From contig JASBSZ010000015.1 of the NCBI GenBank assembly GCA_030148665.1, forward strand, positions 1 through 64,000: 64,000 nt of DNA, read 5' to 3'. Below are positions 15,049 to 23,121 of the stretch, piece by piece. The position numbers and the translations under genes were made by a program. Within the stretch, counting starts at the first letter, position 1. Every line of letters starts with the position of its first letter. Below the pieces are notes generated by a model. It was not told the origin of the DNA. It ran no database searches and saw nothing but the letters and a program-made list of their open reading frames with translations. The stretch is from Alphaproteobacteria bacterium (GTDB taxonomy: Bacteria; Pseudomonadota; Alphaproteobacteria; Rhodobacterales; Rhodobacteraceae).

Positions 15049-17007
15049 ATGACACAACAGAAACCCCGCCCCTGGCTGTTTCGCACCTATGCCGGGCATT
15101 CCACCGCCAAGGCCTCGAACGAGCTGTATCGCACCAATCTTGCCAAGGGGCAGACCGGGCTTTCGGTGGCCTTCGACCTGCCTACCCAGACCGGCTATGA
15201 CAGCGATCACACCCTGGCGCGTGGCGAGGTCGGCAAGGTCGGCGTGCCGGTGTGTCATCTGGGCGACATGCGGGCGCTGTTCGATGGCATCCCGCTGGAG
15301 CAGATGAACACCTCGATGACCATCAACGCCACCGCGCCGTGGCTGCTGGCGCTCTATATTGCCGCCGCGCAGGAACAGGGCGCCGACATCGCGGCCCTGC
15401 AGGGCACGGTGCAAAACGACATCATCAAGGAATACCTGTCACGCGGCACCTATATCTGCCCGCCGAAACCCAGCCTGCGGATGATCACCGATGTGGCCGC
15501 CTGGACGCTGGAAAACCTGCCGAAATGGAACCCGATGAATGTGTGTTCCTACCACCTGCAAGAGGCCGGCGCGACACCCGAACAGGAACTGGCCTATGCG
15601 CTGGCCACCGCCATAGCCGTGCTGGATGATGTGCGCGCCAAGGTGCCCGAGGGCGATTTCCCCCGCGTCGTCGGGCGGATCAGTTTTTTCGTCAACGCCG
15701 GCATCCGGTTCGTGACCGAGATGTGCAAGATGCGCGCATTCGTCGATCTGTGGGACGAGATCTGCGAAACCCGCTATGGCGTCACCGATCCCCGGATGCG
15801 GCGTTTCCGCTATGGCGTGCAGGTCAACAGCCTGGGCCTGACCGAGCAGCAGCCCGAAAACAACGTCTATCGCATCCTGCTGGAAATGCTGGCGGTGACG
15901 CTGTCCAAAAAGGCGCGCGCGCGTGCGGTGCAGCTGCCCGCCTGGAACGAGGCGCTGGGCCTGCCGCGCCCCTGGGACCAGCAATGGTCGCTGCGCATGC
16001 AGCAGATACTGGCCTTTGAAACCGACTTGCTGGAATATGAAGACCTGTTCGACGGCAACCCGGCGGTAACGCGCAAGGTCGAGGAACTTAAATCCGGTGC
16101 GCGCGAGGAACTGGCTACCATTGATGCCATGGGCGGGGCGGTTGCCGCGATCGACTATATGAAAGGCCGTCTTGTCGAAAGCAACGCTGCCCGTCTGGCC
16201 CGGATCGAGGCCGGCGAAACCACGGTGATCGGGGTCAACCGCTTTACCGAAACCGCCGAAAGCCCCCTGACGGCGGGCGAGGGCGATATCCTCAAGGTGG
16301 ACCCGGCCGCCGAGGCCGACCAGATCGCGCGCCTTCAGGCCTGGCGCGCGGCGCGCGACGAGGGGGCCGTGCGTGCGGCACTTGACGATCTGCGCGCGGC
16401 TGCCGCAAGCGGGGCCAACATCATGCCGCCCTCGATTGCCGCGGCACGCGCCGGGGTGACCACCGGCGAATGGGGTGCGGTGATGCGGCAGGTGTTTGGC
16501 GAATACCGCGCGCCCACGGGTGTCAGCAGCGCGCCTTCGAACCGCACCGAGGGGCTGGACGAGATCCGCGCCGCCGTTGACGCCGTGTCGGCGCGGCTGG
16601 GGCGGCGGCTGAAATTCGTGGTTGGCAAGCCGGGGCTGGATGGCCATTCCAACGGGGCGGAACAGATCGCCGTGCGGGCGCGCGATTGCGGCATGGATAT
16701 CACCTATGACGGCATCCGCCTGACGCCTGAACAGATCGTGGCGCAGGCGCTTGAACAACAGGCCCATGTGGTGGGGCTGTCGATCCTGTCGGGCAGCCAT
16801 CTGCCGCTGATCGCCGAGGTGATGGAGCGCATGCAGGCCGCCGGCCTTGACCATGTGCCGGTGATCGTCGGCGGGATCATCCCGGATGAGGACGCCGAAA
16901 CCATGCTGGGATATGGGGTTGCGCGGGTCTATACCCCCAAGGATTTCGAGTTGAACCGCATCATGATGGATATTGTCGCCCTTGTTGACCGGCGCGAGGC
17001 CGCCTGA
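15049..17007 (+). CDS. ecm: (2R)-ethylmalonyl-CoA mutase (B12-dependent)
   Basis: A 652-residue cobalamin-dependent acyl-CoA mutase that turns ethylmalonyl-CoA into methylsuccinyl-CoA. The substrate-binding barrel starts TYAGHSTAKASNELYR and includes GLSVAFDLPTQTGYDSDHT. The C-terminal B12 domain has the base-off motif D-x-H-x-x-G in GKPGLDGHSNGAEQI, then GLSILSGSHL and VIVGGIIP. The single-chain form and the close relation to MeaA separate it from two-subunit methylmalonyl-CoA mutase. ATG 15049 follows AAGGGCC. Its cofactor is the product of the cob operon at 2-8.5 kb, and its substrate comes from ccr. Confidence 0.93.
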   Translation: MTQQKPRPWLFRTYAGHSTAKASNELYRTNLAKGQTGLSVAFDLPTQTGYDSDHTLARGEVGKVGVPVCHLGDMRALFDGIPLEQMNTSMTINATAPWLLALYIAAAQEQGADIAALQGTVQNDIIKEYLSRGTYICPPKPSLRMITDVAAWTLENLPKWNPMNVCSYHLQEAGATPEQELAYALATAIAVLDDVRAKVPEGDFPRVVGRISFFVNAGIRFVTEMCKMRAFVDLWDEICETRYGVTDPRMRRFRYGVQVNSLGLTEQQPENNVYRILLEMLAVTLSKKARARAVQLPAWNEALGLPRPWDQQWSLRMQQILAFETDLLEYEDLFDGNPAVTRKVEELKSGAREELATIDAMGGAVAAIDYMKGRLVESNAARLARIEAGETTVIGVNRFTETAESPLTAGEGDILKVDPAAEADQIARLQAWRAARDEGAVRAALDDLRAAAASGANIMPPSIAAARAGVTTGEWGAVMRQVFGEYRAPTGVSSAPSNRTEGLDEIRAAVDAVSARLGRRLKFVVGKPGLDGHSNGAEQIAVRARDCGMDITYDGIRLTPEQIVAQALEQQAHVVGLSILSGSHLPLIAEVMERMQAAGLDHVPVIVGGIIPDEDAETMLGYGVARVYTPKDFELNRIMMDIVALVDRREAA

Positions 17008-17016
17008 ACGGCGCGC

Positions 17017-17991
17017 TCAGGCCGCTTCGAACACCTCGCCCACGCCGATCTGTTCCAGCGCATCCCCGCTGCGCAGGATGAACAGGGCATTCAGCCCCTG
17101 ATCGCGGGCCAGTTCGGGGCCATCAACCTCGCCCTTGACCAGCAGGGCCGTGGCCCAGGCATCGGCGTCGATGCAATGTTCGGCCAGCACCGTGACCGAG
17201 GCCACCGGCGATTGCGTCGGCCCACCACGGCGGCGGTCCATCGTATGGGCCAGACGGATCTGCCCCAGATCGACCCAGTGGCGATAATCGCCCGAGGTCG
17301 CCAGCGCCGCGTCATGGATTGTCAGGATCGACAGCGGCAGGCGCTTTTCATAATCGGGTTTTTCCACCGCAACGACCCAATCCTGCCCATCGGGGCGCTT
17401 GCCGCGCGCATAGATTTCACCATCCAGCCCCAGCAGGGCGCCGGGAATGTCCAGCGCGTCAATGGCGCGGGTCATCTGATCGACGCCAAAGCCCTTGGCA
17501 ATACCTGAAAGATCCAGTGCAAGCGGCGCATGTTTGCGCGCGCGCCGACCTTCGGGGTCGAGTTCCAGAACCTCGTGGGCGGGTTGGCGGGCCTTGCCAA
17601 GGTGGTTGCGGATCAGGGTTTCGTCGGGGTGCTGCGCGGGGCCAAAGCCCCAGGCATCGACGATATCGCCCAGCCCGATATCAAACGCGCCATCGCTGGC
17701 CGCGCCGATTTCCAGCCCGCGCGCCAGCACGAAAAGCAGCTCATCCGGCAGATCGACCCAATCGCCCACCGGCGCGCGGTTCAGGCGCATCAGGTCGCTG
17801 GCCTCTTTCCAGGTGGACATCTGCCGGTCAACCAGATCGACGGCGGCGGCCAGTGCGGCCCTTGCCTCGTCGACATCCATGCCATCGGGCAGGGCCAGCT
17901 CGGCCGTCCAGCGGGTGCCCATGGTCGGGCCGTTGAGGCGGGTTATGCCGTCGGCCGGCGGTGCGTTGCCGTCAGTAGACATCTTCGGCAT
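17017..17991 (-). CDS. apbE: FAD:protein FMN transferase
   Basis: A 324-residue ApbE protein that attaches FMN from FAD by a phosphoester bond to Thr/Ser of target proteins, usually outside the cytosol. Motifs GPTMGTRW, LDLSGIAKGFGVDQM and TSGDYRHW plus the C-terminal DADAWATALLVKG block are present. No clear signal peptide is seen with the 17991 start; 17982 is an alternative. It overlaps the end of the PepSY-flavoreductase gene by 20 bases, so the two are co-translated. A likely substrate is the DUF2271 protein two genes upstream. Confidence 0.9.
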   Translation of the reverse strand: MPKMSTDGNAPPADGITRLNGPTMGTRWTAELALPDGMDVDEARAALAAAVDLVDRQMSTWKEASDLMRLNRAPVGDWVDLPDELLFVLARGLEIGAASDGAFDIGLGDIVDAWGFGPAQHPDETLIRNHLGKARQPAHEVLELDPEGRRARKHAPLALDLSGIAKGFGVDQMTRAIDALDIPGALLGLDGEIYARGKRPDGQDWVVAVEKPDYEKRLPLSILTIHDAALATSGDYRHWVDLGQIRLAHTMDRRRGGPTQSPVASVTVLAEHCIDADAWATALLVKGEVDGPELARDQGLNALFILRSGDALEQIGVGEVFEAA

Positions 17992-20182
17992 AGCGTCCCT
18001 GTGCTTTCAGGGTTGCGGGCTCCATCCCCGTCGGGGCCAGCACCTGTTCAAAGGCCTCCATGACGCCATTGGCCATGTCGCGCCCGCCGCAGACCAGGAT
18101 TTGCGCGCCGTTGGCGATCAGTTCGCGCAGAGCCTCGGCATCCTGACGGATGCGGTCCTGAACATACGAGCGCTCGGCCACCCGGGAAAAGGCGGTGTTG
18201 AGCCGCGCAAGGCGCTTTTCTTCAAGCCATTTTTCAAGCTCGGTCCGGTACAGGAAATCCGATTTCGGGTCGCGCCCGCCGAAATACAGATGCATCGGGC
18301 GTGCCTTGCTGTTGCCGCGGATGAATCCTGCAAGCGGGCCGATGCCGGTGCCAGCGCCGATCAGGATGACCGGGGCCTTGCCCCTGGCCGGGCGGAAATC
18401 CGGATTTGGCCGGACAAAGGCCTGGATGGTATCGCCCGGCTTCAGCTCGTGCAGATAGCCCGAACAATGCCCGCCCGGATGTTTCTTGACGCAGATTTCA
18501 AGCATGCCGTCTTTCGCGGAGGAGGCCAGCGAATAGTAGCGCGGCACGTTGCTGCCCGGCGGGATGATGCCGACCAGGTCGCCGGCCTCGAACTTGGGCA
18601 TGGCACGGCCCGTGATCCGGGCCAGCAGGCTGGCTCTGGGTATCGCAAAGCGCAGGATGCTGGTGGGCGCCTGTACCTCGGCCCCGTAATCGTTGCGCGA
18701 GATCAGGGTCAGGACATGGGTGCGCGGTATGACCGGCACATGTTCCAGCACGATATCCTCGTCCAGGGCGCGCGCGACATTGCGGCCCCAGCGGTTGAAT
18801 TCCTGCGTCGATTGGCGGTCGATGAAGTCCACCTCGACAAGGCGATCCCAGCCGCGTTCGGCGAGGGTTGCATCCACGTCTCGGGCAAACTGGCAGAATT
18901 GGGGGAACTGCCGGTCGCCAAAGCCCAGAACCGCAACCTTGAAGTCGGGTTTGCCGTTGAAGGCCTCAAGCCGCGTCAGGAAATTCCTGCCCGACCGGGG
19001 CGCCTCGCCGTTTCCGTAGGTCGCCGCCAGGATGAACATGTTGCGGGCCTTGCGATAGCCCGGCTTGAGGCTGTTCATCGGTGCGGTATGTACCTTGTGC
19101 CCGGCCTTGGTCAGCGCGTCATGCAGGGTGCGGGCAAAACCCCAGGTGCTGCCGCCTTCGGATCCGACAAGGATGACCGTATCCGCCACCTGTGCCCCGT
19201 GATTGGCCTTGATGCGCGGACGGGCCTTGCGCGCCTTCCACCACATGACGATCCCGGTCCAGGCCATCATGGGCACGGTCAGCGAGGCAAGCCCCAGCAG
19301 CAGGCCCAGCCACCACAGCCCCTTGCCGGTGTGCAGCATGTAGATGGTTTCGTACAGGCGCTGGGAAAATCCGTGTTCCTGCCATGACAGCATCTTGCCG
19401 GTGGCCTGGTCGATATAGCCGTCGCCGGTGGCGGTTGCCAGCGTATAGACATCGGTCGGGTCACCCGGATAGGGAAAGATCAGTTCACGCAGCTGGCTGA
19501 TATCGATCTTGCGCAGCGCCTCGACATGATCGACCGGCATGGTCGGGCCGCCATCGACCGAGGTCGGAAAGATGGGTGGCGAGGCCATGCCGTCCGAGAT
19601 GACGCCGAATGTGGCAAGGGTGATGTAGATTCCGGTCACGGACGACAACGTCAGCCCCAGTACCGCAAAGCGCGCCAGATCGACATGCAGGCGCTGCATC
19701 CTGGTGCCGCGCGAGCGGGACAGAAGTTTCCTCCACCCCCCCATGCGGCGGGCGGTCATCTGCAATCCGCTGAGCGCAAGGATCAGCATTGCCGCCGCGC
19801 CGATGGCCGCCGTGATCCGGCCCTTGTCGCCCAGAAACAGTGACCGATGGAGGCTTTTCATCCATTGTTCGAAGGACGAGCGGTCATAGGGCGCGACCTC
19901 CTTGCCCGTCGCCGGATCGACCAGCGCGGCCATGGGCTGGTCGTTCTTGTAGTAGAAGGCGACGATCTTGCCCGAAGGGGTGCGCGAGATGTGCTCGAGC
20001 CCCGGAAAGTTTGCGGCGACCTTGCCCGCCAGCGTTGCCACATCCACGCCCCCGGCGGGCACCGGGGGAACGCCGGCCCGCTGGATGGCGGGGAGCACCG
20101 ACAATATGACCCCGCTCAAGGCAAGAAAGACGACGAGGGCGGCGGCAATGATGCCCGGATATTTGTGTAGCTGACGGAGCAT
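17972..20182 (-). CDS. PepSY transmembrane flavoreductase (heme b, flavodoxin and FAD/NADPH domains)
   Basis: A 736-residue fusion. The N-terminal half is a PepSY-associated membrane module: helices at about 10-32, 122-141, 172-192 and 288-315, with periplasmic PepSY segments between. Histidines H112 (LHRSLFLG), H166 (RLHVDLARF) and H284 (MLHTGKGLWW) are probable heme b ligands. From about 335 comes a flavodoxin domain (LVGSEGGSTWGFA, ATYGNGEAPRSG), then an FAD/NADPH reductase domain (RYYSLASSAKDG, GAGTGIGPLAGFIRG, CGGRDMANGV). It should carry electrons from cytosolic NADPH across the inner membrane. ATG 20182 has AGGAACC upstream. Confidence 0.88.
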   Translation of the reverse strand: MLRQLHKYPGIIAAALVVFLALSGVILSVLPAIQRAGVPPVPAGGVDVATLAGKVAANFPGLEHISRTPSGKIVAFYYKNDQPMAALVDPATGKEVAPYDRSSFEQWMKSLHRSLFLGDKGRITAAIGAAAMLILALSGLQMTARRMGGWRKLLSRSRGTRMQRLHVDLARFAVLGLTLSSVTGIYITLATFGVISDGMASPPIFPTSVDGGPTMPVDHVEALRKIDISQLRELIFPYPGDPTDVYTLATATGDGYIDQATGKMLSWQEHGFSQRLYETIYMLHTGKGLWWLGLLLGLASLTVPMMAWTGIVMWWKARKARPRIKANHGAQVADTVILVGSEGGSTWGFARTLHDALTKAGHKVHTAPMNSLKPGYRKARNMFILAATYGNGEAPRSGRNFLTRLEAFNGKPDFKVAVLGFGDRQFPQFCQFARDVDATLAERGWDRLVEVDFIDRQSTQEFNRWGRNVARALDEDIVLEHVPVIPRTHVLTLISRNDYGAEVQAPTSILRFAIPRASLLARITGRAMPKFEAGDLVGIIPPGSNVPRYYSLASSAKDGMLEICVKKHPGGHCSGYLHELKPGDTIQAFVRPNPDFRPARGKAPVILIGAGTGIGPLAGFIRGNSKARPMHLYFGGRDPKSDFLYRTELEKWLEEKRLARLNTAFSRVAERSYVQDRIRQDAEALRELIANGAQILVCGGRDMANGVMEAFEQVLAPTGMEPATLKAQGRYAEDVY

Positions 20183-20213
20183 GGTCGTGGTTCCTGGCGC
20201 GGTTGGCGTGGGC

Positions 20214-20693
20214 TCACATGGAATAGGTGAACGATTTGACGAAGGCGCGGCCACGCACCGGCTTGCCGGCGCCGGCCTTGGTCAGCGGCACGACGACGTC
20301 CGAGGGGCTTTCGCGGAAATTCTCGGCCGCGGCATCGATATGGAGCTTGTATCCCGCATCGAACAGGGCGTCCGACAGGTCGAGCTTGATCGAAAAGCTG
20401 CGTCCCGAGCCGACGCTGGCGCCCGTGATCCCGTTGACCTCGGCCAGATTGCCGCGGGTGGCGCGGAACCATTGCTTGAGGTAGCGGTAGAACTTGCCAT
20501 GCGTGCCGGCCATCCACAACGTGCCCTGATACACCCCCTTGGCGTCGGTGACGTAAAGCACCAGATACGCGCCGCCACCGCCGTAATTCTTGAGCGTGGT
20601 GGTCAGCGTCACGGGACGGGCCGCAGCCAGTGCCGGCAGCATGCTGGCCGCGATTGCCGTGGTCAGGGCGAGTTTTCCAAATCTGTTCTTCAT
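20214..20693 (-). CDS. DUF2271 periplasmic protein, probable flavin carrier
   Basis: A 159-residue exported protein with a signal peptide to about residue 25 (LPALAAARP). The mature part is a compact beta-rich DUF2271 domain (NYGGGGAYLVLYVTDAKGVY). Residues 87-93, N-G-I-T-G-A-S, fit the ApbE target motif D-x-x-[ST]-G-A-[ST] apart from N for D, so S93 could carry FMN. It is the first gene of a DUF2271-flavoreductase-apbE set (31 bases, then a 20-base overlap), which supports a role as periplasmic flavin electron acceptor. GGAG stands before the start. Confidence 0.82.
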   Translation of the reverse strand: MKNRFGKLALTTAIAASMLPALAAARPVTLTTTLKNYGGGGAYLVLYVTDAKGVYQGTLWMAGTHGKFYRYLKQWFRATRGNLAEVNGITGASVGSGRSFSIKLDLSDALFDAGYKLHIDAAAENFRESPSDVVVPLTKAGAGKPVRGRAFVKSFTYSM

Positions 20694-20779
20694 TCTGATA
20701 TCTCCGATATTTCGTGTTTTCGTGTCGATCTTGCGTTTCCAACTGTTCTGTTCACCCGGATAATCGGGGTGGTAACTGA

Positions 20780-20819
20780 AGGTTTTCTGACGGACAGGCA
20801 GAGAATACTTCAGGTTTTC
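20780..20819. repeat. AGGTTTTC direct repeat upstream of the DUF2271 gene
   Basis: AGGTTTTC occurs at 20780-20787 and 20812-20819, exactly 32 bases apart (about three helical turns), 87-126 bases before the DUF2271 start. Tandem sites on one helix face are typical of OmpR-type regulators; one is encoded nearby at 22447. Confidence 0.4.
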
Positions 20820-20847
20820 GTCAGTTTTTGGGCATCTTCGTGGCAAA

Positions 20848-20873
20848 CGCCCCGCAGCCGGGGCTGCGGGGCG
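20848..20873 (-). terminator. Strong hairpin after the cytochrome b561 gene
   Basis: CGCCCCGCAG (20848-20857), loop CCGGGG, CTGCGGGGCG (20864-20873). On the minus strand only GTTTG follows, so termination may be weak or Rho-assisted. It separates the PepSY/cytochrome pair from the DUF2271 set. Confidence 0.55.
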
Positions 20874-20987
20874 CTGGCAAGGGGGGCGGGTGTTCCCCCT
20901 TCATGCGGCAGGAGGAGGGATCCCGCCATGGCCGGCCGACTGCATCAAGGCAGAGCTGCCGACCCGTGGTCCGGTGCCGGGGTTGGC

Positions 20988-21518
20988 TCAGGCGACATCC
21001 TCGGGGCCAGGGGATTTCTTTTCTCCGGTCAGCATGGCGCGCACCAGGTTTTCCCCGTGTCTCTTGCCGGCCAGGATGACCCCGCCGATATGCAGGATGA
21101 CCAGCCCCATCAGGATGCTGGTGAAAAGCGAATGCAGAGCGCTGATCAGTTCCGAACGCGCATATTGCGGCTGGATCAGCAGCCAGCCCGACCAGACGGT
21201 GATTGCCATCGTGACCAGCAAGGCGACGATCATCGCGGCGCCTGCCGGATTATGGCCGACATAGCGGCGTTCCTTGCCCCTGGCGATATCCTTGAGATAG
21301 GCGATGGTCGCCGACGGGCCCTTGATGAAACTGGTGAACCGGGCATACCGTGTCCCGATCACCCCCCAGACCACGCGAAACGCCACCAGCGCACCGGCCG
21401 CATAGCCCGACCAGATGTGGATCGTGTCGAAACCTTCGGATGTTACCCATGCGATGCCAAAGGCAATCACCAGACTCCAGTGAAAAATCCGCACCAGCGG
21501 ATCCCATACCCTGATCAT
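20988..21518 (-). CDS. Cytochrome b561-family membrane protein
   Basis: A 176-residue four-helix membrane cytochrome. Likely heme b ligands are H13 (RIFHWSLVIAFG), H34 (DTIHIWSGYAAG), H129 (ALHSLFTSI) and H143 (VILHIGGVI), the normal two pairs for this family. It starts VWDPLVRIFHW as typical of diheme b561 proteins paired with small PepSY or cytochrome c partners. The upstream PepSY gene ends 46 bases before it on the same strand. It probably moves electrons between the quinone pool and the periplasm. ATG 21518 follows GAGAG. Confidence 0.9.
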   Translation of the reverse strand: MIRVWDPLVRIFHWSLVIAFGIAWVTSEGFDTIHIWSGYAAGALVAFRVVWGVIGTRYARFTSFIKGPSATIAYLKDIARGKERRYVGHNPAGAAMIVALLVTMAITVWSGWLLIQPQYARSELISALHSLFTSILMGLVILHIGGVILAGKRHGENLVRAMLTGEKKSPGPEDVA

Positions 21519-21564
21519 TTCAATGCTCTCCTGTTCGGGCGCGGCCGATGTGGTTTCGGATCGT

Positions 21565-21918
21565 TCAATCCCTGGCCTTTGCGCCGTTTCTTCCTTCTGC
21601 CTCATTGTCATACTCGACCGATACGACCTCGAGCGTTCTGGGATCGACCAGCGCCTCGAACCTGACACCGCGCGCGTCGCGTCCCTTGATCTCGTAACAT
21701 CCGTCGTCTGTCTTGAGCCGGCGGATCGTCCAGCCCCGTTCACGGGCCATCTGGCGGATCTTGTCGCGGGGCTGCCATTGCGCCATCGGAACGATACAGG
21801 TATCGTCACCCGGCGTGACATGCTCGTTCAGCGGGGTGGTTCGCTGACCAGCAAATGCCGGAGCGCCCATGAAAAGGGCGATCAATGTCGGCAGGATCAG
21901 TGTTTCGGGTTTCATCAT
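21565..21918 (-). CDS. Small exported PepSY-domain protein
   Basis: A 117-residue protein with a signal peptide to about residue 24 (GAPAFAGQ). The mature domain contains a PepSY-type core: REKG-like RERGWTIRRLKTDDGCYEI followed by GVRFEALVDPRTLEVVSVEYD. PepSY domains are thought to modulate partner enzymes or bind small ligands in the periplasm. It heads the leftward group with cytochrome b561 and is divergent from the response regulator at 22447, a common linkage of PepSY genes with two-component systems. Start 21918, or one codon later. Confidence 0.85.
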   Translation of the reverse strand: MMKPETLILPTLIALFMGAPAFAGQRTTPLNEHVTPGDDTCIVPMAQWQPRDKIRQMARERGWTIRRLKTDDGCYEIKGRDARGVRFEALVDPRTLEVVSVEYDNEAEGRNGAKARD

Positions 21919-22446
21919 CGGGTTCTTTCAACTGGCCGTCCGACGGCGCCGAGGGCCGCCTCGTTATCCATCATGCACCATATTTTGTTGCATGTGAATC
22001 TTACAGCGACCTGAAGCACGCGAAAAATTGCGGGAAATCCTGTCATTTCCCGTATGCCATACCCGGAACGATCCGGCTTTTGCCGTCGTGTTGGCGTTTG
22101 CACCGGGGACAGCCCCCGTCGTGCGACCCGATCCCGGGATTGCATCGATGCCGGCGGAATTGGTGCGCTCGGCAGCCGGTTTTGGCGCGTTCCGCCGGGA
22201 TTTTTCCCGAATCCGCCACAGCAGTGCAAATATTGCTTGAAAGGGGGGCACCCTGTCTGTGCAATATCGCCTGAAGGGGGCAGTTCGTGGTCCTGCCCAA
22301 GGCGGATATTCCCGCGCGCGGCCGCATCGGGGGCAGGCAGGAAATTGTGGTTGGCTTCAGCCAGTCGTCAGCCGGGTATGGTCTGGGTAATGTCGTCGCA
22401 TGGGCGACGGGGAAAAACGAACGGGGCAAAACGAAAGGATGACACG
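21919..22446. promoter_or_regulatory. 528-base divergent control region (PepSY gene / two-component system)
   Basis: No credible gene is present; open frames here overlap each other without ribosome-binding sites. It carries a perfect 8-base dyad CGGGAAAT-CCTGTC-ATTTCCCG (22031-22052) and a perfect 6-base dyad CGTCGC-ATGG-GCGACG (22394-22409), the latter 37 bases before the regulator start. Promoters for both directions must lie here. Confidence 0.5.
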
Positions 22447-23121
22447 ATGCGGGTGCTCCTGATCGAGGATGACACGGTGCTGGGTGCGGCCGTGCGCGAC
22501 CAGATCGTTTCCGATGGGCATACGGTCGATTGGGTGACCAGGCTCGACGAGGCCGACGACCATGTCGCCGCCGCCAGCTATGACCTGATCCTGCTGGACC
22601 TGATGCTGCCGGACGGGCGCGGAATTTCCTTTCTCAAGGCCCTGCGCACGCGCGGCGATGTGACCCCGGTCATCATCCTGACCGCGCTCGATCAGATATC
22701 GGATCGCATCGAGGGGCTGAACGCAGGGGCCGACGACTATCTGGTCAAGCCGTTCGACCTGTCCGAGTTGTCGGCCCGGCTGAATGCCGTGGCGCGGCGC
22801 TATGCGGGCAATCCCAATCCTCTGGTTCGTGTCGGCGATCTCGAGATAGACCTTGCCGCGCGGTTCGTTTCAAGGGGCGGGCGTCCGGTCACCCTGACTG
22901 CGCGTGAATGGGTGTTGTTCGAGGCCTTTGTTCAGCGGCCGGGACAGATCCTGTCCAAGGCCCAGCTGGAAGAGCGCCTGTATTCGTTCGACTCCGAGGT
23001 CGAAAGCAACACGATCGAGGTTCACGTCAGCCGCCTGCGCAAGAAACTGGGCCGCAACGTCCTGGATACGGTGCGCGGCGTCGGTTATCGCCTGGGCAGC
23101 GGCGAGGAGAAGGACACGTGA
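22447..23121 (+). CDS. OmpR/PhoB-family response regulator
   Basis: A 224-residue regulator. The receiver domain has acidic residues E7-D8-D9, phospho-acceptor D51 (LILLDLMLPDG), T79 and K101 (YLVKPFD). The C-terminal winged helix has LTAREWVLFEAFVQRPGQ and VEVHVSRLRKKLG-type sequence ending RGVGYRLG. It overlaps the following kinase gene by four bases. Its likely targets are the divergent PepSY/cytochrome genes, given the shared control region, and it resembles QseB/PmrA-type regulators in layout. The ligand or signal is unknown. Confidence 0.93.
   Translation: MRVLLIEDDTVLGAAVRDQIVSDGHTVDWVTRLDEADDHVAAASYDLILLDLMLPDGRGISFLKALRTRGDVTPVIILTALDQISDRIEGLNAGADDYLVKPFDLSELSARLNAVARRYAGNPNPLVRVGDLEIDLAARFVSRGGRPVTLTAREWVLFEAFVQRPGQILSKAQLEERLYSFDSEVESNTIEVHVSRLRKKLGRNVLDTVRGVGYRLGSGEEKDT

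Noticed and set aside
17495-19387. 630-codon frame opposite apbE and the flavoreductase
   Set aside because: Composition of a reverse-complement shadow; sense-strand genes have complete motifs.
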